Position numbers and translations under genes: made by a program
Part shown: one piece after another, positions 48,486-58,687 of the stretch
Layout of the letters: each line of letters begins with the position of its first letter
Numbering within the stretch: the stretch's first letter is position 1
Assembly (NCBI RefSeq): GCF_001753165.1
Contig: NZ_CP017448.1
Span: 1,568,462-1,632,461 of the forward strand
Source of the DNA: Acidihalobacter aeolianus
GTDB taxonomy: Bacteria; Pseudomonadota; Gammaproteobacteria; DSM-5130; Acidihalobacteraceae
Direction: 5' to 3'
DNA length: 64,000 nucleotides
The notes under the pieces: generated by a model
The model's input: the letters and a program-made list of their open reading frames with translations, nothing else
What the model was told of the DNA's origin: nothing
Database searches by the model: none

Positions 48486-49637
48486 TCAATATGCGTGGTC
48501 GTCGGCATTTATTTGGCTCGAAGTCACCTTGCCGCGCATGACCCAGTAGCACCAGCTGGTATAGGCCAGGATGGCGGGTACGAAAACGATTGTCCAACCA
48601 AGCATCCACCCGAGAGTGTTAGCGCTGGAAGAAGAGTTCCAGACAATCAGGCTGTGCGCAGGATCGCTGAGCGACGGCATGAGAAATGGGAAGGTTGCAG
48701 CACCGACAGTCCCGAGGATGCCGATCCAGCCGAGCGCACCCAGCCACCACGCGACATGTGAACGGCCATTGCGCGCTAGCAGCACTGCGAGAGCCACACT
48801 CAGATAGGTCACAATCGGCAGCAACCAGAGAACCGGGTGCGCCCCATAATTGTGCAGCCATCCACCAGATTCGATAGCCACCGGCTGCGTCGCTAGCGGG
48901 GTAGCCTGCATACCAGGTATCACAGGACCAGTGATCACGAAACCGTGCATGTTTGCGACCCAGACTCCTGCAATCGTGAAGAGCACGAGCGCCAGCGGTC
49001 CGGTTGCCATGGCAACCCGCCTTGAGCGCTCAAACAGGGCGCCTTCGCCCCTGTTCATCAGCATCAAAGCGCCCATCATGGCCGACATGGAAACCGATAC
49101 AAGCCCAGCCAGTATGGCAAACGGGTTGAACAGACTGATAAAGCTGCCGGTATAGACGGAAACGGCCGTTCCTTCCTGGGCGAAATGAAATGGGAATCCC
49201 ATCAGTACATTGCCCATCGCTGCGCCGTAGACCAGCATCGGCACGAAGCCACTGACGAACAGGGTCCAGTCCCAGACGTTGCGCCATTGTGGTGATGATA
49301 GTTTGCTGCGGTATTCAAACCCTAAAGGCCGAACAATCATCGACCACAGTAATACCAACATCACGACGTAGAGTCCGGAAAAGGCAGTGCCATAGATGGT
49401 CGGCCAGGCCGCGAAAATCGCGCCGCCACCGAGAATGAACCAGACCTGATTGCCGTCCCAGTGCGGTCCGATGATATTGAGGGCGACGCGCCTGTCATCG
49501 TCCGTACGCCCCACATAGCGGAGAATGGTGCCGACACCCATATCCATACCCACCATGATGGCAAGCCCCATGAGCAACACCCCGAGCAGCAGCCACCAGA
49601 CGATCTTGAGAATTGCGTAGGTCGTAAAAATTTCCAT
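48486..49637 (-). CDS. cydB: Cytochrome bd ubiquinol oxidase subunit II
   Basis: 383-aa integral membrane subunit with about nine helices. Family blocks include IVGMDMGVGTILRYVGRTDDDRRVALNIIGPHWDGNQVWFILGGGAIFAAWP and the C-terminal LGWMLGWTIVFVPAILAYTSWCYWVMRGKV. It pairs with CydA to make the high-affinity, cyanide-tolerant oxidase. It follows cydA by 20 bp. Confidence 0.96.
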   Translation of the reverse strand: MEIFTTYAILKIVWWLLLGVLLMGLAIMVGMDMGVGTILRYVGRTDDDRRVALNIIGPHWDGNQVWFILGGGAIFAAWPTIYGTAFSGLYVVMLVLLWSMIVRPLGFEYRSKLSSPQWRNVWDWTLFVSGFVPMLVYGAAMGNVLMGFPFHFAQEGTAVSVYTGSFISLFNPFAILAGLVSVSMSAMMGALMLMNRGEGALFERSRRVAMATGPLALVLFTIAGVWVANMHGFVITGPVIPGMQATPLATQPVAIESGGWLHNYGAHPVLWLLPIVTYLSVALAVLLARNGRSHVAWWLGALGWIGILGTVGAATFPFLMPSLSDPAHSLIVWNSSSSANTLGWMLGWTIVFVPAILAYTSWCYWVMRGKVTSSQINADDHAY

Positions 49638-49657
49638 GATGTCCTCTCTCCGGTCGT

Positions 49658-51250
49658 TCAGTCGCGGTTAGGGCCAAGCAACGGATGGGCAAATACGGTC
49701 TGGCCTGCCAAACTTCCACCGCTGCGGCTTCCGGGTTCATCCGGTCCTTGTCGCACGAACTTGGTCATCAGATACATCTCGACCACGATAAAGCTTGAGT
49801 ACAGGAGCACGAAGCCCGTCAGCGAGAAGATCATGTAGCTCGCACTATGGGTAGAAGCTGAAATCCAGGTCGGAAGCTGCTCGTACACTGTCCATGGTTG
49901 GCGGCCGACTTCAGCCGTGACCCAACCCATTTCGCAGGCGAAGAAAGGTACTGGAATGAACCAGGGGGCGATTTTCAGGAAGCCGGTACGCCGACAATCG
50001 GTCTTGAGCGAATACAGTGTCGCAAAGACGAGGAAGATGAGCATTGCAAAGCCCGCAACGACCATCAGCCGAAACGACCAGAAGAGAATCCAGACTTCGG
50101 GTATGGTGTCCTTGGCCGCCTTCTGTATCTGTGATGGCGTTGCCTTGGCGACATCAGGAGCATACCGCTTGAGCAGGAAAGCGTAGCCCAGGTCTTTCTT
50201 ATGCGCATCAAAGGTAACCAGCGCCTGCTTATTGTCAGGATTCTTTTGGATCGCTTCCAGGGCAGTCAGTGCAGGTATGCCATTTTTGATGCGCTGCGCT
50301 GCTTCCTGCTCAAGCTGCTTGATGCCTATGATCGGCGTGCTCAGATCGTGCTTGACCAGTATCGAAAGCAGATAGGGGATCTTGATAGAGAACAGATTGC
50401 GTTGCTCATCCTGGCTAGGGAACGCTATGGCGTTGAAGCTGGCAGGTGCCTGCTCAGTTTCCCAAAGGCCTTCCATTGCGGCAAGCTTGGTCGGTTGACG
50501 ACCGCCATCTATGAATCCAAGCGCATCACCTAGTGTAATGACGCCAACCGACGAGAGCACGCCGAAAAGCGCCGCCATGCGCAATGAACGCCTTGCCAGT
50601 TCAACATGACGCCCTTTGCCCAGATACCAGGCGCTGATGCCAACGACAAAGATCGCCGCCGTTACATAGCCAGCGAGTGACGTATGTACAAACTTGGCTT
50701 GGGCATCCGGGTTGAACAGCAGGTGGATGAAGCTCGTCAACTCAAGACGCTGGGTAAACGGATTGAATGTAGCTCCCTGCGGATCCTGCATGAAGCCATT
50801 GGCAACCAGGATCCATAACGCAGACAGGTTTGAGCCCAGGGCGACAAGCCAAGTCACCGTAAGATGCTGCGCACGGGTTAAGCGATGCCAGCCAAGCAGC
50901 ATCATGCCCACGAAGGTCGACTCCATGAAGAATGCCATGAGCCCTTCAACGGCAAGCGGAGCTCCGAACACATCCCCCACGTAGTATGAATAGGTGGACC
51001 AGTTCGTACCGAATTCGAACTCCATGGTCAGGCCAGTGGCCACACCAAGAGCAAAATTGATCGCAAAGAGCTTGCCCCAAAACTGGGCCATTTCCTTATA
51101 TATGGTGCGGCCGGTAGTAACGTAAACCGTCTCCATGGCAGCCAATATGAAGCTTAGACCTAGCGTTAGCGGTACGAACAGGAAGTGATAAAGCGCTGTA
51201 GCGGCAAATTGCCAGCGCGACAGATCCACGACGAGATCGCTTGGAACCAT
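49658..51250 (-). CDS. cydA: Cytochrome bd ubiquinol oxidase subunit I
   Basis: 530-aa heme-bearing subunit that oxidises ubiquinol and reduces O2 to water. The N-terminal SRWQFAATALYHFLFVPLTLGLSF carries the heme b595 His, TMEFEFGTNWSTYSYYVGDVFGAPLAVEG is conserved, and GRQPWTVYEQLPT is the signature. The long insert between the Q-loop helices (about residues 290-390) marks the bd-I (long Q-loop) type. AAGGAGAGGAG precedes the ATG. The upstream promoter carries an FNR-type site. Confidence 0.97.
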   Translation of the reverse strand: MVPSDLVVDLSRWQFAATALYHFLFVPLTLGLSFILAAMETVYVTTGRTIYKEMAQFWGKLFAINFALGVATGLTMEFEFGTNWSTYSYYVGDVFGAPLAVEGLMAFFMESTFVGMMLLGWHRLTRAQHLTVTWLVALGSNLSALWILVANGFMQDPQGATFNPFTQRLELTSFIHLLFNPDAQAKFVHTSLAGYVTAAIFVVGISAWYLGKGRHVELARRSLRMAALFGVLSSVGVITLGDALGFIDGGRQPTKLAAMEGLWETEQAPASFNAIAFPSQDEQRNLFSIKIPYLLSILVKHDLSTPIIGIKQLEQEAAQRIKNGIPALTALEAIQKNPDNKQALVTFDAHKKDLGYAFLLKRYAPDVAKATPSQIQKAAKDTIPEVWILFWSFRLMVVAGFAMLIFLVFATLYSLKTDCRRTGFLKIAPWFIPVPFFACEMGWVTAEVGRQPWTVYEQLPTWISASTHSASYMIFSLTGFVLLYSSFIVVEMYLMTKFVRQGPDEPGSRSGGSLAGQTVFAHPLLGPNRD

Positions 51251-51360
51251 GCTCTCCTCTCCTTTTGAAGATGTCAGATCGCCCAGTATCGACTTGAAGG
51301 TGCCGGCCCCTGATGGCCCTCATATTATTAGCTCAGAAATCCCGGCGACACGAGTGGAGT

Positions 51361-51399
51361 ATGGTAAAACGCTAATATATGAAGGTTGATATCAGTCAA
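51361..51399 (-). promoter_or_regulatory. FNR/Anr-type promoter of cydABX
   Basis: TTGAT-ATCA-GTCAA at 51386-51399 matches nine of ten bases of the FNR half-sites. On the minus strand a -10 TACCAT lies at 51361-51366. The site centre is about 39-41 bp upstream of the expected +1 near 51354, the class II activator position, which implies oxygen-controlled expression of the bd oxidase. Confidence 0.6.
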
Positions 51400-51400
51400 G

Positions 51401-51940
51401 TTAAGTGGAATTAGAACGGACCAGTACATAGACTGCCCCGGTCCCACCATCGACCGGGCGAGCCGATACAAACGCCAATATTTCATCTAACTGACGCAGC
51501 CAATGGTTAACGCCAGGCTTAAGCACGGGGCCCGTGTTGCCCGACTTCCAGCCTTTACCATGAATAACCCGAACACAAGTCAGGTTGTTGCCACGGTTGT
51601 GTCGTATGAATTCGAGTAAGGCTTGTCTGGCATCCTTGAGCGACAGACCATGCAGGTCGAGTTCTGCATCGATACGATACTGCCCACGCCTGAGTCGACG
51701 CATCGTCTGCCTAGATACCCCAGGGCGCGCAAAGCTCAGCACATCACCAGGTTGCAGCTCAGGATCCTGAGTGGGGTCCGTAAGCGTTTGTTCGACCATG
51801 TGATGCAGCGACATTTCCGGTTGCCGTAAATGCGGAGCCGGTGCTGCCTGATGATGAGGCACCGTGTCCTTACCCAATCTGTGGACAGGGCCGACCGTTT
51901 GTCGGAACAAGTCCCGATCCTCGTCATCGATCTCAGACAT
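51401..51940 (-). CDS. Smr-domain endonuclease-like protein
   Basis: 179-aa protein with a C-terminal Smr domain (AELDLHGLSLKDARQALLEFIRHNRGNNLTCVRVIHGKGWKSGNTGPVLKPGVNHWL). The LDxHG motif and HGKG loop are intact. The N-terminal half (EDRDLFRQTVGPVHRLGKD) is the usual YfcN/SmrB-type extension; SmrB cleaves mRNA at collided ribosomes in E. coli, so that role is possible. ATG 51940 is taken; the longer frame overlaps the surE promoter. Divergent from surE. Confidence 0.88.
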   Translation of the reverse strand: MSEIDDEDRDLFRQTVGPVHRLGKDTVPHHQAAPAPHLRQPEMSLHHMVEQTLTDPTQDPELQPGDVLSFARPGVSRQTMRRLRRGQYRIDAELDLHGLSLKDARQALLEFIRHNRGNNLTCVRVIHGKGWKSGNTGPVLKPGVNHWLRQLDEILAFVSARPVDGGTGAVYVLVRSNST

Positions 51941-52013
51941 CGTCAATCCTGGGTAGAGCAGGGCGTAAACAATCGGATTGAAGTATATTAGCGCCCGTGT
52001 TGACGGGGGAAAC

Positions 52014-52766
52014 ATGCACTTCCTGCTGAGCAATGACGACGGCTATCTATCTGCCGGCTTAACAGCCGTGAGCGACGCGTTACGCGCCGTAGGCCGCATT
52101 ACGGTTGTAGCCCCTGACAGAGATCGTAGCGGTGCCAGCAACTCGTTGACTCTGAACCGGCCGTTGCGCGCCATAACCGCACCAAACGGCTACATCAGAG
52201 TAGACGGGACGCCGACTGACTGCGTGCACTTAGCCTTAACCGGTTTACTCGACGAAGAACCAGACATGGTGGTGTCAGGTATCAATCACGGTTCCAACCT
52301 TGGTGATGACATCCTTTATTCTGGAACAGTCGCAGCAGCCATGGAAGGTCGTTTTCTCGGGTTGCCCTCCATTGCGGTTTCAATCAACAGCTTCCAGCCA
52401 CAACACCTGGAAACCGCAGCTAAAGCACTAACCGCCATCATTAATAATCTACAAAAGGCACCTCTACCCAACGACAGCATTCTCAATGTCAACGTACCGG
52501 ATATACCTTGGGGCTCAGTGCGAGGTTTTAGGGCAACGCGCTTGGGGAATCGTCACCGTTCGGAAGGAGTAGTCCCAGCAACGGACCCACGTGGACGTAC
52601 AGTTTACTGGGTTGGTCAGGCGGGTCCGGAGGAAGATGGTGGCCCAGGCACGGATTTCCATGCTGTCAATGCGGGTTATGTCTCGGTAACACCAATCAAA
52701 GTCGATCTCACACGCCATGAGGCGGTGCATCCATTGAACCAGTGGCTATCTGCATGCACGACCTGA
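52014..52766 (+). CDS. surE: 5'/3'-nucleotidase SurE
   Basis: Metal-dependent nucleoside-monophosphate phosphatase of 250 aa. The N-terminal MHFLLSNDDGYLSAGL has the metal-binding NDDG, APDRDRSGASNSLTL the conserved Ser/Asn site, and SGINHGSNLGDDILYSGTVAAAMEG the core. The ATG at 52014 has GGGGGA in front; the longer frame lacks SurE similarity. Overlaps pcm, as in most Gammaproteobacteria. Confidence 0.96.
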   Translation: MHFLLSNDDGYLSAGLTAVSDALRAVGRITVVAPDRDRSGASNSLTLNRPLRAITAPNGYIRVDGTPTDCVHLALTGLLDEEPDMVVSGINHGSNLGDDILYSGTVAAAMEGRFLGLPSIAVSINSFQPQHLETAAKALTAIINNLQKAPLPNDSILNVNVPDIPWGSVRGFRATRLGNRHRSEGVVPATDPRGRTVYWVGQAGPEEDGGPGTDFHAVNAGYVSVTPIKVDLTRHEAVHPLNQWLSACTT

Positions 52767-53425
52767 CGCCAGGCACGCTGCATGGTATCGGCATGACCTC
52801 GCAACGGACCCGCGACCGCATGGTCGATCGTTTGCGAGGACAGGGCATACAAAACGAGGCGGTGCTGAGTATCATGGCAGCCACGCCTCGCCATTTATTC
52901 GTAGATGAAGCACTAGCCACTCGCGCTTATGAAGATACGGCCTTACCGATCGGATATGGCCAAACCTTGTCGCAACCCTACATTGTGGCTCGTATGACCG
53001 AGGTGCTTTTGGAAGCGGGGACACCGCCTAGTGTTCTCGAAATTGGTACAGGATCGGGTTATCAAGCGGCTGTTCTCGCCCAGTTGGTTCCAGTTGTATA
53101 CACCGTGGAACGGATTGGAGCGCTGGCACAACGATCAAACCGCTTGCTGGATTCCTTCGGTTTTCGGAATATCCATTTCAAGCTGGATGATGGCCATACC
53201 GGTTGGGAGGAGTGCGCCCCATTCGGGGCGGTCGTGTTGACTGCTGCACCAGCTGAAATACCTGACACACTCCTCAAACAATTGACCCACACAGGCCGTC
53301 TGCTTGCACCAGTCGGAACAGGCGAACGACAACAACTTATGTTGGTAACACGTGAAGAAGGGTTGTTTGTCCGACGAATGCTAGACCAGGTATCCTTTGT
53401 ACCGATGAGACCGGGACGGGAATAA
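52754..53425 (+). CDS. pcm: Protein-L-isoaspartate O-methyltransferase
   Basis: SAM-dependent repair enzyme that methylates isoaspartyl residues in aged proteins. The 223-aa protein has RHLFVDEALATRAYEDTALPIGYGQTLSQPYIVARM, the SAM loop VLEIGTGSGYQAAVLAQL and VVLTAAPAEIPDTLLKQL. The ATG at 52754 overlaps surE by 13 bp; ATG 52793 is an alternative start. Member of the surE-pcm-nlpD-rpoS stress cluster. Confidence 0.95.
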   Translation: MHDLTPGTLHGIGMTSQRTRDRMVDRLRGQGIQNEAVLSIMAATPRHLFVDEALATRAYEDTALPIGYGQTLSQPYIVARMTEVLLEAGTPPSVLEIGTGSGYQAAVLAQLVPVVYTVERIGALAQRSNRLLDSFGFRNIHFKLDDGHTGWEECAPFGAVVLTAAPAEIPDTLLKQLTHTGRLLAPVGTGERQQLMLVTREEGLFVRRMLDQVSFVPMRPGRE

Positions 53426-53645
53426 GGCGATAGGGGGCAGTTGTCCTCTTCCGTTTCGAGGACGTTTAATCCACTTGTTCATACGGATTGAGGTCAATTT
53501 CTAAATGTTCGATCAACCCCGCGAAACGTTTAATTTTCAATATGTGTTGTCATGCGTACCCCATATGTTTGACTGTATCTTTAGTTTAATTGTTGTGTAG
53601 ATAACCGATGTTTGTCATTTGGTAGTTTTACCGATCTGTCGATAA

Positions 53646-54461
53646 ATGGCGCTGTATATGAATTCGGTGACATGGCGAAAGCTGATGAGCCTCTCCATGC
53701 CACTGAGTGGCGTGCTGACGTACCTCCTGCTTGCCGGTTGCGCTGCTTTGCCTTATCAGGGAACAGGCTTTCGCTCAGGTTATGTACAAGTCAGACAAGG
53801 CGAGACACTTTATTCGATCGCATGGCGTTTCGATTTGGATTATCAGCGCCTGGCAAGGTGGAATGGCCTTCGTCCGCCTTACACACTAACCCCAGGACAA
53901 TGGCTGAGAATGAACCCACCAGGGCATCCCCAGACCATGCAGACAGGAACAGGCAGAACAGAAATTGCCAACGCACCTGCAGCTCAGCAGATGCCTGGAC
54001 ATGCGCGCCCCTACCGACCTGCCTCAGCCCCCCGTGGCATTGCTACACAATCTGAGGGTGCCCACAAAGGTACCGCGTCTGGCTCTGTAACATGGATGTG
54101 GCCGACCCAAGGGAAGATCGCAAGAACCTATACGGATAACCAACAAGGAATTGAAATAGCAGGAAAACTTGGACAGCCCGTTGTTGCTGCAGCCTCAGGT
54201 CAAGTGGTTTATAGCGGCGATGGGTTGCCCAGTTATGGAAACCTGATCATTATCAAGCATAATGGTACTTATTTAAGCGCTTATGGTCATAATAAGAAAT
54301 TATTAGTTAAGGAGGGGGATATCGTTAAACGGGGTGAAACGATCGCTCTTATGGGAGAAACGGGTACTGGCATAACTCAGCCAATGTTGTTTTTCGAAAT
54401 TCGGCTGGACGGCAACCCCGTAAACCCGATACTGTATCTGCCTATAAGGGCAAATCATTAA
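53646..54461 (+). CDS. nlpD: Murein hydrolase activator NlpD
   Basis: 271-aa lipoprotein with signal peptide and lipobox LLAGC (Cys near 32), LysM domain (VRQGETLYSIAWRFDLDYQRLARWNGL), a Pro/Ala linker and a LytM/M23 domain. The metalloprotease ligands are lost: the HxxxD place reads GIEIAG and the final HxH place reads LFFEIR. This is normal for NlpD, which activates the amidase AmiC rather than cutting murein. It lies just upstream of rpoS and usually carries its promoter. Confidence 0.93.
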   Translation: MALYMNSVTWRKLMSLSMPLSGVLTYLLLAGCAALPYQGTGFRSGYVQVRQGETLYSIAWRFDLDYQRLARWNGLRPPYTLTPGQWLRMNPPGHPQTMQTGTGRTEIANAPAAQQMPGHARPYRPASAPRGIATQSEGAHKGTASGSVTWMWPTQGKIARTYTDNQQGIEIAGKLGQPVVAAASGQVVYSGDGLPSYGNLIIIKHNGTYLSAYGHNKKLLVKEGDIVKRGETIALMGETGTGITQPMLFFEIRLDGNPVNPILYLPIRANH

Positions 54462-54527
54462 CAATGATAATTAAAATGAATCAAAAACAACCGGGGACCA
54501 CGAACGTGGAATGGAGGGTTGTGAAGT

Positions 54528-55592
54528 ATGAATATTCGGCGAGTAGTAAATCCACGATCACTTGTTGAGGCTAACAAGATCGATTTGGACTCTGAACACC
54601 AGAGCATTGCTATGAATGCCACTGGACCGGAAGATTCTGCAGGAATGGACTCTCTGGACAGTGACAACACAGAAGTTGTCTCATCTTCAGAGAACATCGA
54701 GGAGCTAAGCGCTGGTTCCGAAGAGGGGAAAAAGCGCCGCGTCTCAACACATGCCACCGAGATGGATGCGACACGCCTATATCTCAAAGAAATAGAATAT
54801 TCGAAACTACTCACCCCCCAGGAAGAGGTGTATTACGCCAGACTCGCTCAACAAGGCGATCCCGCTGGGCGGAACAAGATGATCGTCTGCAATCTTCGCC
54901 TGGTTGTAAAAATTGCGCGTCGCTACATGAATCGAGGTCTCGCATTCCTGGATTTGATCGAAGAGGGTAACCTCGGTCTTATTAGAGCCGTAGAAAAATT
55001 CGATCCGGAACGAGGTTTTCGCTTTTCGACATATGCGACATGGTGGATTCGCCAAACAATCGAACGGGCAATCATGAATCAGACCCGTACAATCCGATTG
55101 CCCATCCATGTTGTCAAAGAATTGAATGTTTATCTACGTACCGTTCGAGGCTTAACTCAACAACTCAATCGCGACTCATCTTTGCAGGAAATCTCTGACG
55201 CTATGGAAAAACCGATCCACGAGATCAAGCGCCTACTTCAATTCAGTGAGCGTGCAACCTCCATGGATGTCACCATCGGGCAAGACAATGGGCGGTCATT
55301 ATCAGACCTGATTCCTGACGAGCAATCCCAAGAGCCTGCAGAATTACTGCAGGATGAGAATATTTCAACATACGTCAGTCACTGGCTAGATCAACTAGAC
55401 GTAAAACAACGTGAAGTGATCGTGCGCCGGTTTGGCCTCATGGGGTATGAGAAAGCAACTCTGGAAGAAGTTGGTGGTGCGCTAGGCGTTACGCGTGAGC
55501 GGGCAAGGCAAATCCAGATGGAAGCACTCAAGCGTCTACGTCAAATCCTTGAAGGAACCGGGTTTTCTGAAGAGGCCTTATTTCAGGATTGA
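54528..55592 (+). CDS. rpoS: RNA polymerase sigma factor RpoS
   Basis: Stationary-phase and general stress sigma factor. The 354-aa protein shows region 1.2 ([32 protein letters not shown]), region 2 ([61 protein letters not shown]), region 3 and region 4 ([42 protein letters not shown]). It has a longer acidic N-terminus (about 60 residues before region 1.2) than E. coli RpoS. Confidence 0.96.
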   Translation: MNIRRVVNPRSLVEANKIDLDSEHQSIAMNATGPEDSAGMDSLDSDNTEVVSSSENIEELSAGSEEGKKRRVSTHATEMDATRLYLKEIEYSKLLTPQEEVYYARLAQQGDPAGRNKMIVCNLRLVVKIARRYMNRGLAFLDLIEEGNLGLIRAVEKFDPERGFRFSTYATWWIRQTIERAIMNQTRTIRLPIHVVKELNVYLRTVRGLTQQLNRDSSLQEISDAMEKPIHEIKRLLQFSERATSMDVTIGQDNGRSLSDLIPDEQSQEPAELLQDENISTYVSHWLDQLDVKQREVIVRRFGLMGYEKATLEEVGGALGVTRERARQIQMEALKRLRQILEGTGFSEEALFQD

Positions 55593-55602
55593 ACGCTGAA
55601 AT

Positions 55603-55643
55603 GCGGCATTGCTCGTTGATCATTCATCGACAAGCATTGCCGC
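55603..55643. terminator. Possible stem-loop between convergent rpoS and Mth938-like gene
   Basis: GCGGCA (55603-55608) pairs with TGCCGC (55638-55643) around a partly paired arm. It lies at the convergence of the two genes but has no T-run, so it may act as a Rho-dependent or stabilising structure. Confidence 0.4.
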
Positions 55644-55991
55644 AAGGACCAGACGTTTCTCTGCCATGAGAATGGTATAGGTTCTGCATGCTGCCGCTGT
55701 ATCCATAAATTCATAACTGGCTTCGGCATTGCGAATCATTGAGAGCAACTCAGCATTAGGAAACCGCTGGCAACTACCCGTGCCAATTAGAATAACCTCA
55801 GGCGAGTAATCTTGTAATCCACGCAAGTCTTCACCGACAAGATCGCTAAAGCCGGCTGGACGCCAGGGCTCAATACGTTGCGGAGTAACAATCAAACTGT
55901 GGCGATAGATGACATGATTGACGCTCACCCAGCCGGAGCCATGCGCGTCAATGATGCAGTAGGCGTCAGTCGAATCTTCGGTAAATCGCAT
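55620..55991 (-). CDS. Mth938-like domain protein (DUF498)
   Basis: 123-aa protein. SLIVTPQRIEPWRPAGFSDL, LRGLQDYSPEVILIGTGSCQRFPNAELLSMI and EFMDTAAACRTYTILMAEKRLVLAAM are the usual blocks of the Mth938/Xcc1710 family, related to the mitochondrial complex I assembly factor NDUFAF3. Its bacterial role is not established. Convergent with rpoS. Confidence 0.85.
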   Translation of the reverse strand: MRFTEDSTDAYCIIDAHGSGWVSVNHVIYRHSLIVTPQRIEPWRPAGFSDLVGEDLRGLQDYSPEVILIGTGSCQRFPNAELLSMIRNAEASYEFMDTAAACRTYTILMAEKRLVLAAMLVDE

Positions 55992-56023
55992 GCCCCAAAG
56001 TGTATCATCAGTCCATCGAGTGA

Positions 56024-56052
56024 TTGACAGTCTGTCACGCTAAACGTACTCT
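56024..56052 (+). promoter_or_regulatory. Predicted promoter of alaC-hom
   Basis: TTGACA (56024-56029) and TACTCT (56047-56052) are 17 bp apart, about 45 bp before the alaC start. The -35 is perfect, the -10 weak. Confidence 0.4.
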
Positions 56053-56096
56053 GACCGACTTTTCGCGTCTACCCTACTACTTTCGCAGGCCGTTGT

Positions 56097-57278
56097 GTGA
56101 AAGACGAATTCCCCCGTATTCAAAGACTTCCTCCCTACGTCTTCAATATCGTAAACGAGCTCAAGGCCAAAGCCCGTAGCCGTGGCGAGGATATAGTCGA
56201 CTTCGGCATGGGTAACCCGGATAGACCCACACCCCCTCACATCGTCGACAAGATGATCGAGGCGGCACGACGCGGTGACACACACCGTTACTCCGTTTCT
56301 CGTGGGATACCCCGTCTGCGTCGCGCCATTACCCAATGGTACAAGACCCGTTTCGGAGTGGAACTCGACCCTGACTCTGAGGCAATCGTTACGATAGGCT
56401 CGAAGGAAGGCCTCGCACACCTCACACTGGCGACCGTTGGGCCGGGTGATGCCGTACTCGTTCCAAACCCGGCATATCCGATTCACCCTTATGGCTGCGT
56501 CATTGCAGGTGCGGATATTCGACATGTTCCCCTGACGCCTGACGTGGATTTTTTTCAGGAATTGGAAAAGGCAATCAAGGATAGCTGGCCCCGACCGAAG
56601 ATGCTGATCCTGAATTTTCCAGGAAACCCGACCGGCCAGTGTGTCGAACTTGAATTTTTCGAAAAAGTTGTCGCAATTGCACGCGAACACGATATTTGGA
56701 TCGTGCACGACATTGCATATTCTGAAATTACGTTTGATGGGTATAAGGCGCCCTCTATCCTCCAAGTAGCCGATGCCAAGGACGTAGCTGTTGAGTTCTA
56801 TTCATTGTCCAAGACCTACAACATGCCTGGTTGGCGCGTAGGTTTCATGTGCGGCAATGCAAAACTGGTAGCCGCATTGGCGCGCATGAAATCCTACCTA
56901 GATTACGGCATGTTCACGCCTATTCAGGTTGCCGCTATTAGTGCCTTGGAAGGCCCGCAGGATTGCGTCGAAGAGATTCGGGAAACCTATCGACGCAGAC
57001 GTGACGTACTCTGCGACGGACTCAATGCAATCGGCTGGAAAGTCGATCGCCCGAAAGCCACAATGTTCGTCTGGGCTAAAATTCCTGAGAAATATCTAGA
57101 ACTTGGCTCTCTCGAATTCTCCAAGCGGCTTTTGAAAGAAGCCAAGGTTGCAGTATCCCCAGGCATTGGCTTCGGTTCGTATGGTGATGACCATGTACGC
57201 TTCGGTTTGATCGAGAACGAGCACAGGACCAGGCAGGCCATCAGAGGGATAAAACAAATGCTTCGTGCTGGCAGTTGA
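56097..57278 (+). CDS. alaC: Alanine aminotransferase-type enzyme AlaC
   Basis: 393-aa class I PLP aminotransferase making alanine from pyruvate and glutamate in the AlaC/YfdZ family. Start GTG gives (fM)[45 protein letters not shown]. The PLP site is [18 protein letters not shown] and the cofactor loop is [12 protein letters not shown]. It is directly followed by, and coupled to, hom (which starts 20 bp downstream), as in many proteobacteria. Confidence 0.92.
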   Translation: MKDEFPRIQRLPPYVFNIVNELKAKARSRGEDIVDFGMGNPDRPTPPHIVDKMIEAARRGDTHRYSVSRGIPRLRRAITQWYKTRFGVELDPDSEAIVTIGSKEGLAHLTLATVGPGDAVLVPNPAYPIHPYGCVIAGADIRHVPLTPDVDFFQELEKAIKDSWPRPKMLILNFPGNPTGQCVELEFFEKVVAIAREHDIWIVHDIAYSEITFDGYKAPSILQVADAKDVAVEFYSLSKTYNMPGWRVGFMCGNAKLVAALARMKSYLDYGMFTPIQVAAISALEGPQDCVEEIRETYRRRRDVLCDGLNAIGWKVDRPKATMFVWAKIPEKYLELGSLEFSKRLLKEAKVAVSPGIGFGSYGDDHVRFGLIENEHRTRQAIRGIKQMLRAGS

Positions 57279-57297
57279 TACCTGCGCACGGTTTTGG

Positions 57298-58626
57298 ATG
57301 GAGCGGGAGAGGACATTGGAAGCGGTTAAGATCGGTCTTCTGGGCCTAGGTACGGTCGGCAGCGGTGTTGTTCGGGTTTTGTCGCGCAACAATGAAGAGA
57401 TTGCTCGACGCGCAGGACGTGCGATCAATATCGTGCGTGCGGCTACCCGGGATCTATCAGTGCGACGCGACTGCGACCTGGGCGGTATTGCGCTGACGGA
57501 TCGCGCTCAGGATGTCATCGACGATCCTGAAATCGACATCGTGGTTGAATTGATCGGCGGCACGGGGATTGCCCGCGAAATGGTGATACGGGCAATCGAC
57601 CAAAGTAAACATGTGGTAACCGCGAACAAAGCATTGATCGCGTTGCATGGCAATGAAATATTTGCGCGCGCCAGCGAACGGGGCGTGACCGTGGCTTTCG
57701 AAGCCGCTGTCGGCGGCGGGATACCAGTAATCAAAGCCATTAGAGAGGCTTTGGCGGGCAACAGGATTGAATGGCTTGCCGGGATAATCAATGGCACCGG
57801 CAATTTCATTTTGTCCGAAATGCGCGATAAGGGGCGTGATTTCGAGGACGTACTCTCAGAAGCGCAAAGTCTGGGTTATGCGGAAGCAGATCCCACATTC
57901 GACGTAGAAGGTATTGACGCCGCCCACAAACTGACCATATTGGCATCCATTGCCTTCGGCATCCCACTACAGTTCGACAAGGTCTACACAGAAGGCATCA
58001 CGCGAATTACGCGCGAAGACGTACAGTATGCCGCAGAACTCGGCTATCGCATTAAGCATCTTGGGATCGCGCGAAGGCGCGAACATGGGATAGAACTACG
58101 GGTACATCCTACGCTGATCCCGCATCGCCGCCTTATCGCCAACGTAGACGGCGTCATGAATGCTGTACTCGTACGTGCCGATGCTGTAGGGCCAACCTTG
58201 TATTACGGTCCAGGAGCAGGGGCCGAGCCGACTGCATCTGCTGTGGTCGCTGACCTGGTTGATGTCACTCGCGCACTGACAGTTGACCCAAACAACCGTG
58301 TTCCGCATCTCGCATTCCAACCTGATGCGCTGATTGATGTGCCTGTCCTCGACATCGGCGAAGCGGTAACCGCCTACTACCTACATCTGCGCGTGCAAGA
58401 CAAGCCCGGCGTGTTGGCGGAGATCACGCGCATTCTGGGTGATTCTTCCATTAGCATCGAGGCTGTACTACAACGCCCACCGGAGGAAGACGCAAGCGAC
58501 GCAGCAATCGTCATCGTGACTGCCCCCATCCGCGAGAGCAATATGGATGAGGCGATCCGGCGCATACAAGATTTGGAAACGACCTCCGAACACGTTACAA
58601 GAATACGTTTGGAGAATTTGAAGTAA
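57298..58626 (+). CDS. hom: Homoserine dehydrogenase
   Basis: Reduces aspartate semialdehyde to homoserine for methionine and threonine. The 442-aa protein has the NAD(P) start VKIGLLGLGTVGSGVVRVL, the catalytic block ADPTFDVEGIDAAHKLTILASIAFG and a C-terminal ACT domain (LRVQDKPGVLAEITRILGDSSISIEAVLQ) for feedback control. A TTG at 57316 behind GGGAGAGG is a credible alternative start, giving a usual Hom N-terminus. Confidence 0.95.
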   Translation: MERERTLEAVKIGLLGLGTVGSGVVRVLSRNNEEIARRAGRAINIVRAATRDLSVRRDCDLGGIALTDRAQDVIDDPEIDIVVELIGGTGIAREMVIRAIDQSKHVVTANKALIALHGNEIFARASERGVTVAFEAAVGGGIPVIKAIREALAGNRIEWLAGIINGTGNFILSEMRDKGRDFEDVLSEAQSLGYAEADPTFDVEGIDAAHKLTILASIAFGIPLQFDKVYTEGITRITREDVQYAAELGYRIKHLGIARRREHGIELRVHPTLIPHRRLIANVDGVMNAVLVRADAVGPTLYYGPGAGAEPTASAVVADLVDVTRALTVDPNNRVPHLAFQPDALIDVPVLDIGEAVTAYYLHLRVQDKPGVLAEITRILGDSSISIEAVLQRPPEEDASDAAIVIVTAPIRESNMDEAIRRIQDLETTSEHVTRIRLENLK

Positions 58627-58687
58627 GGCAGCGGGGACAGCACCCATCCGCCTTTACGCCAGCGCCAAACCGCACCCAGTTAATCCA

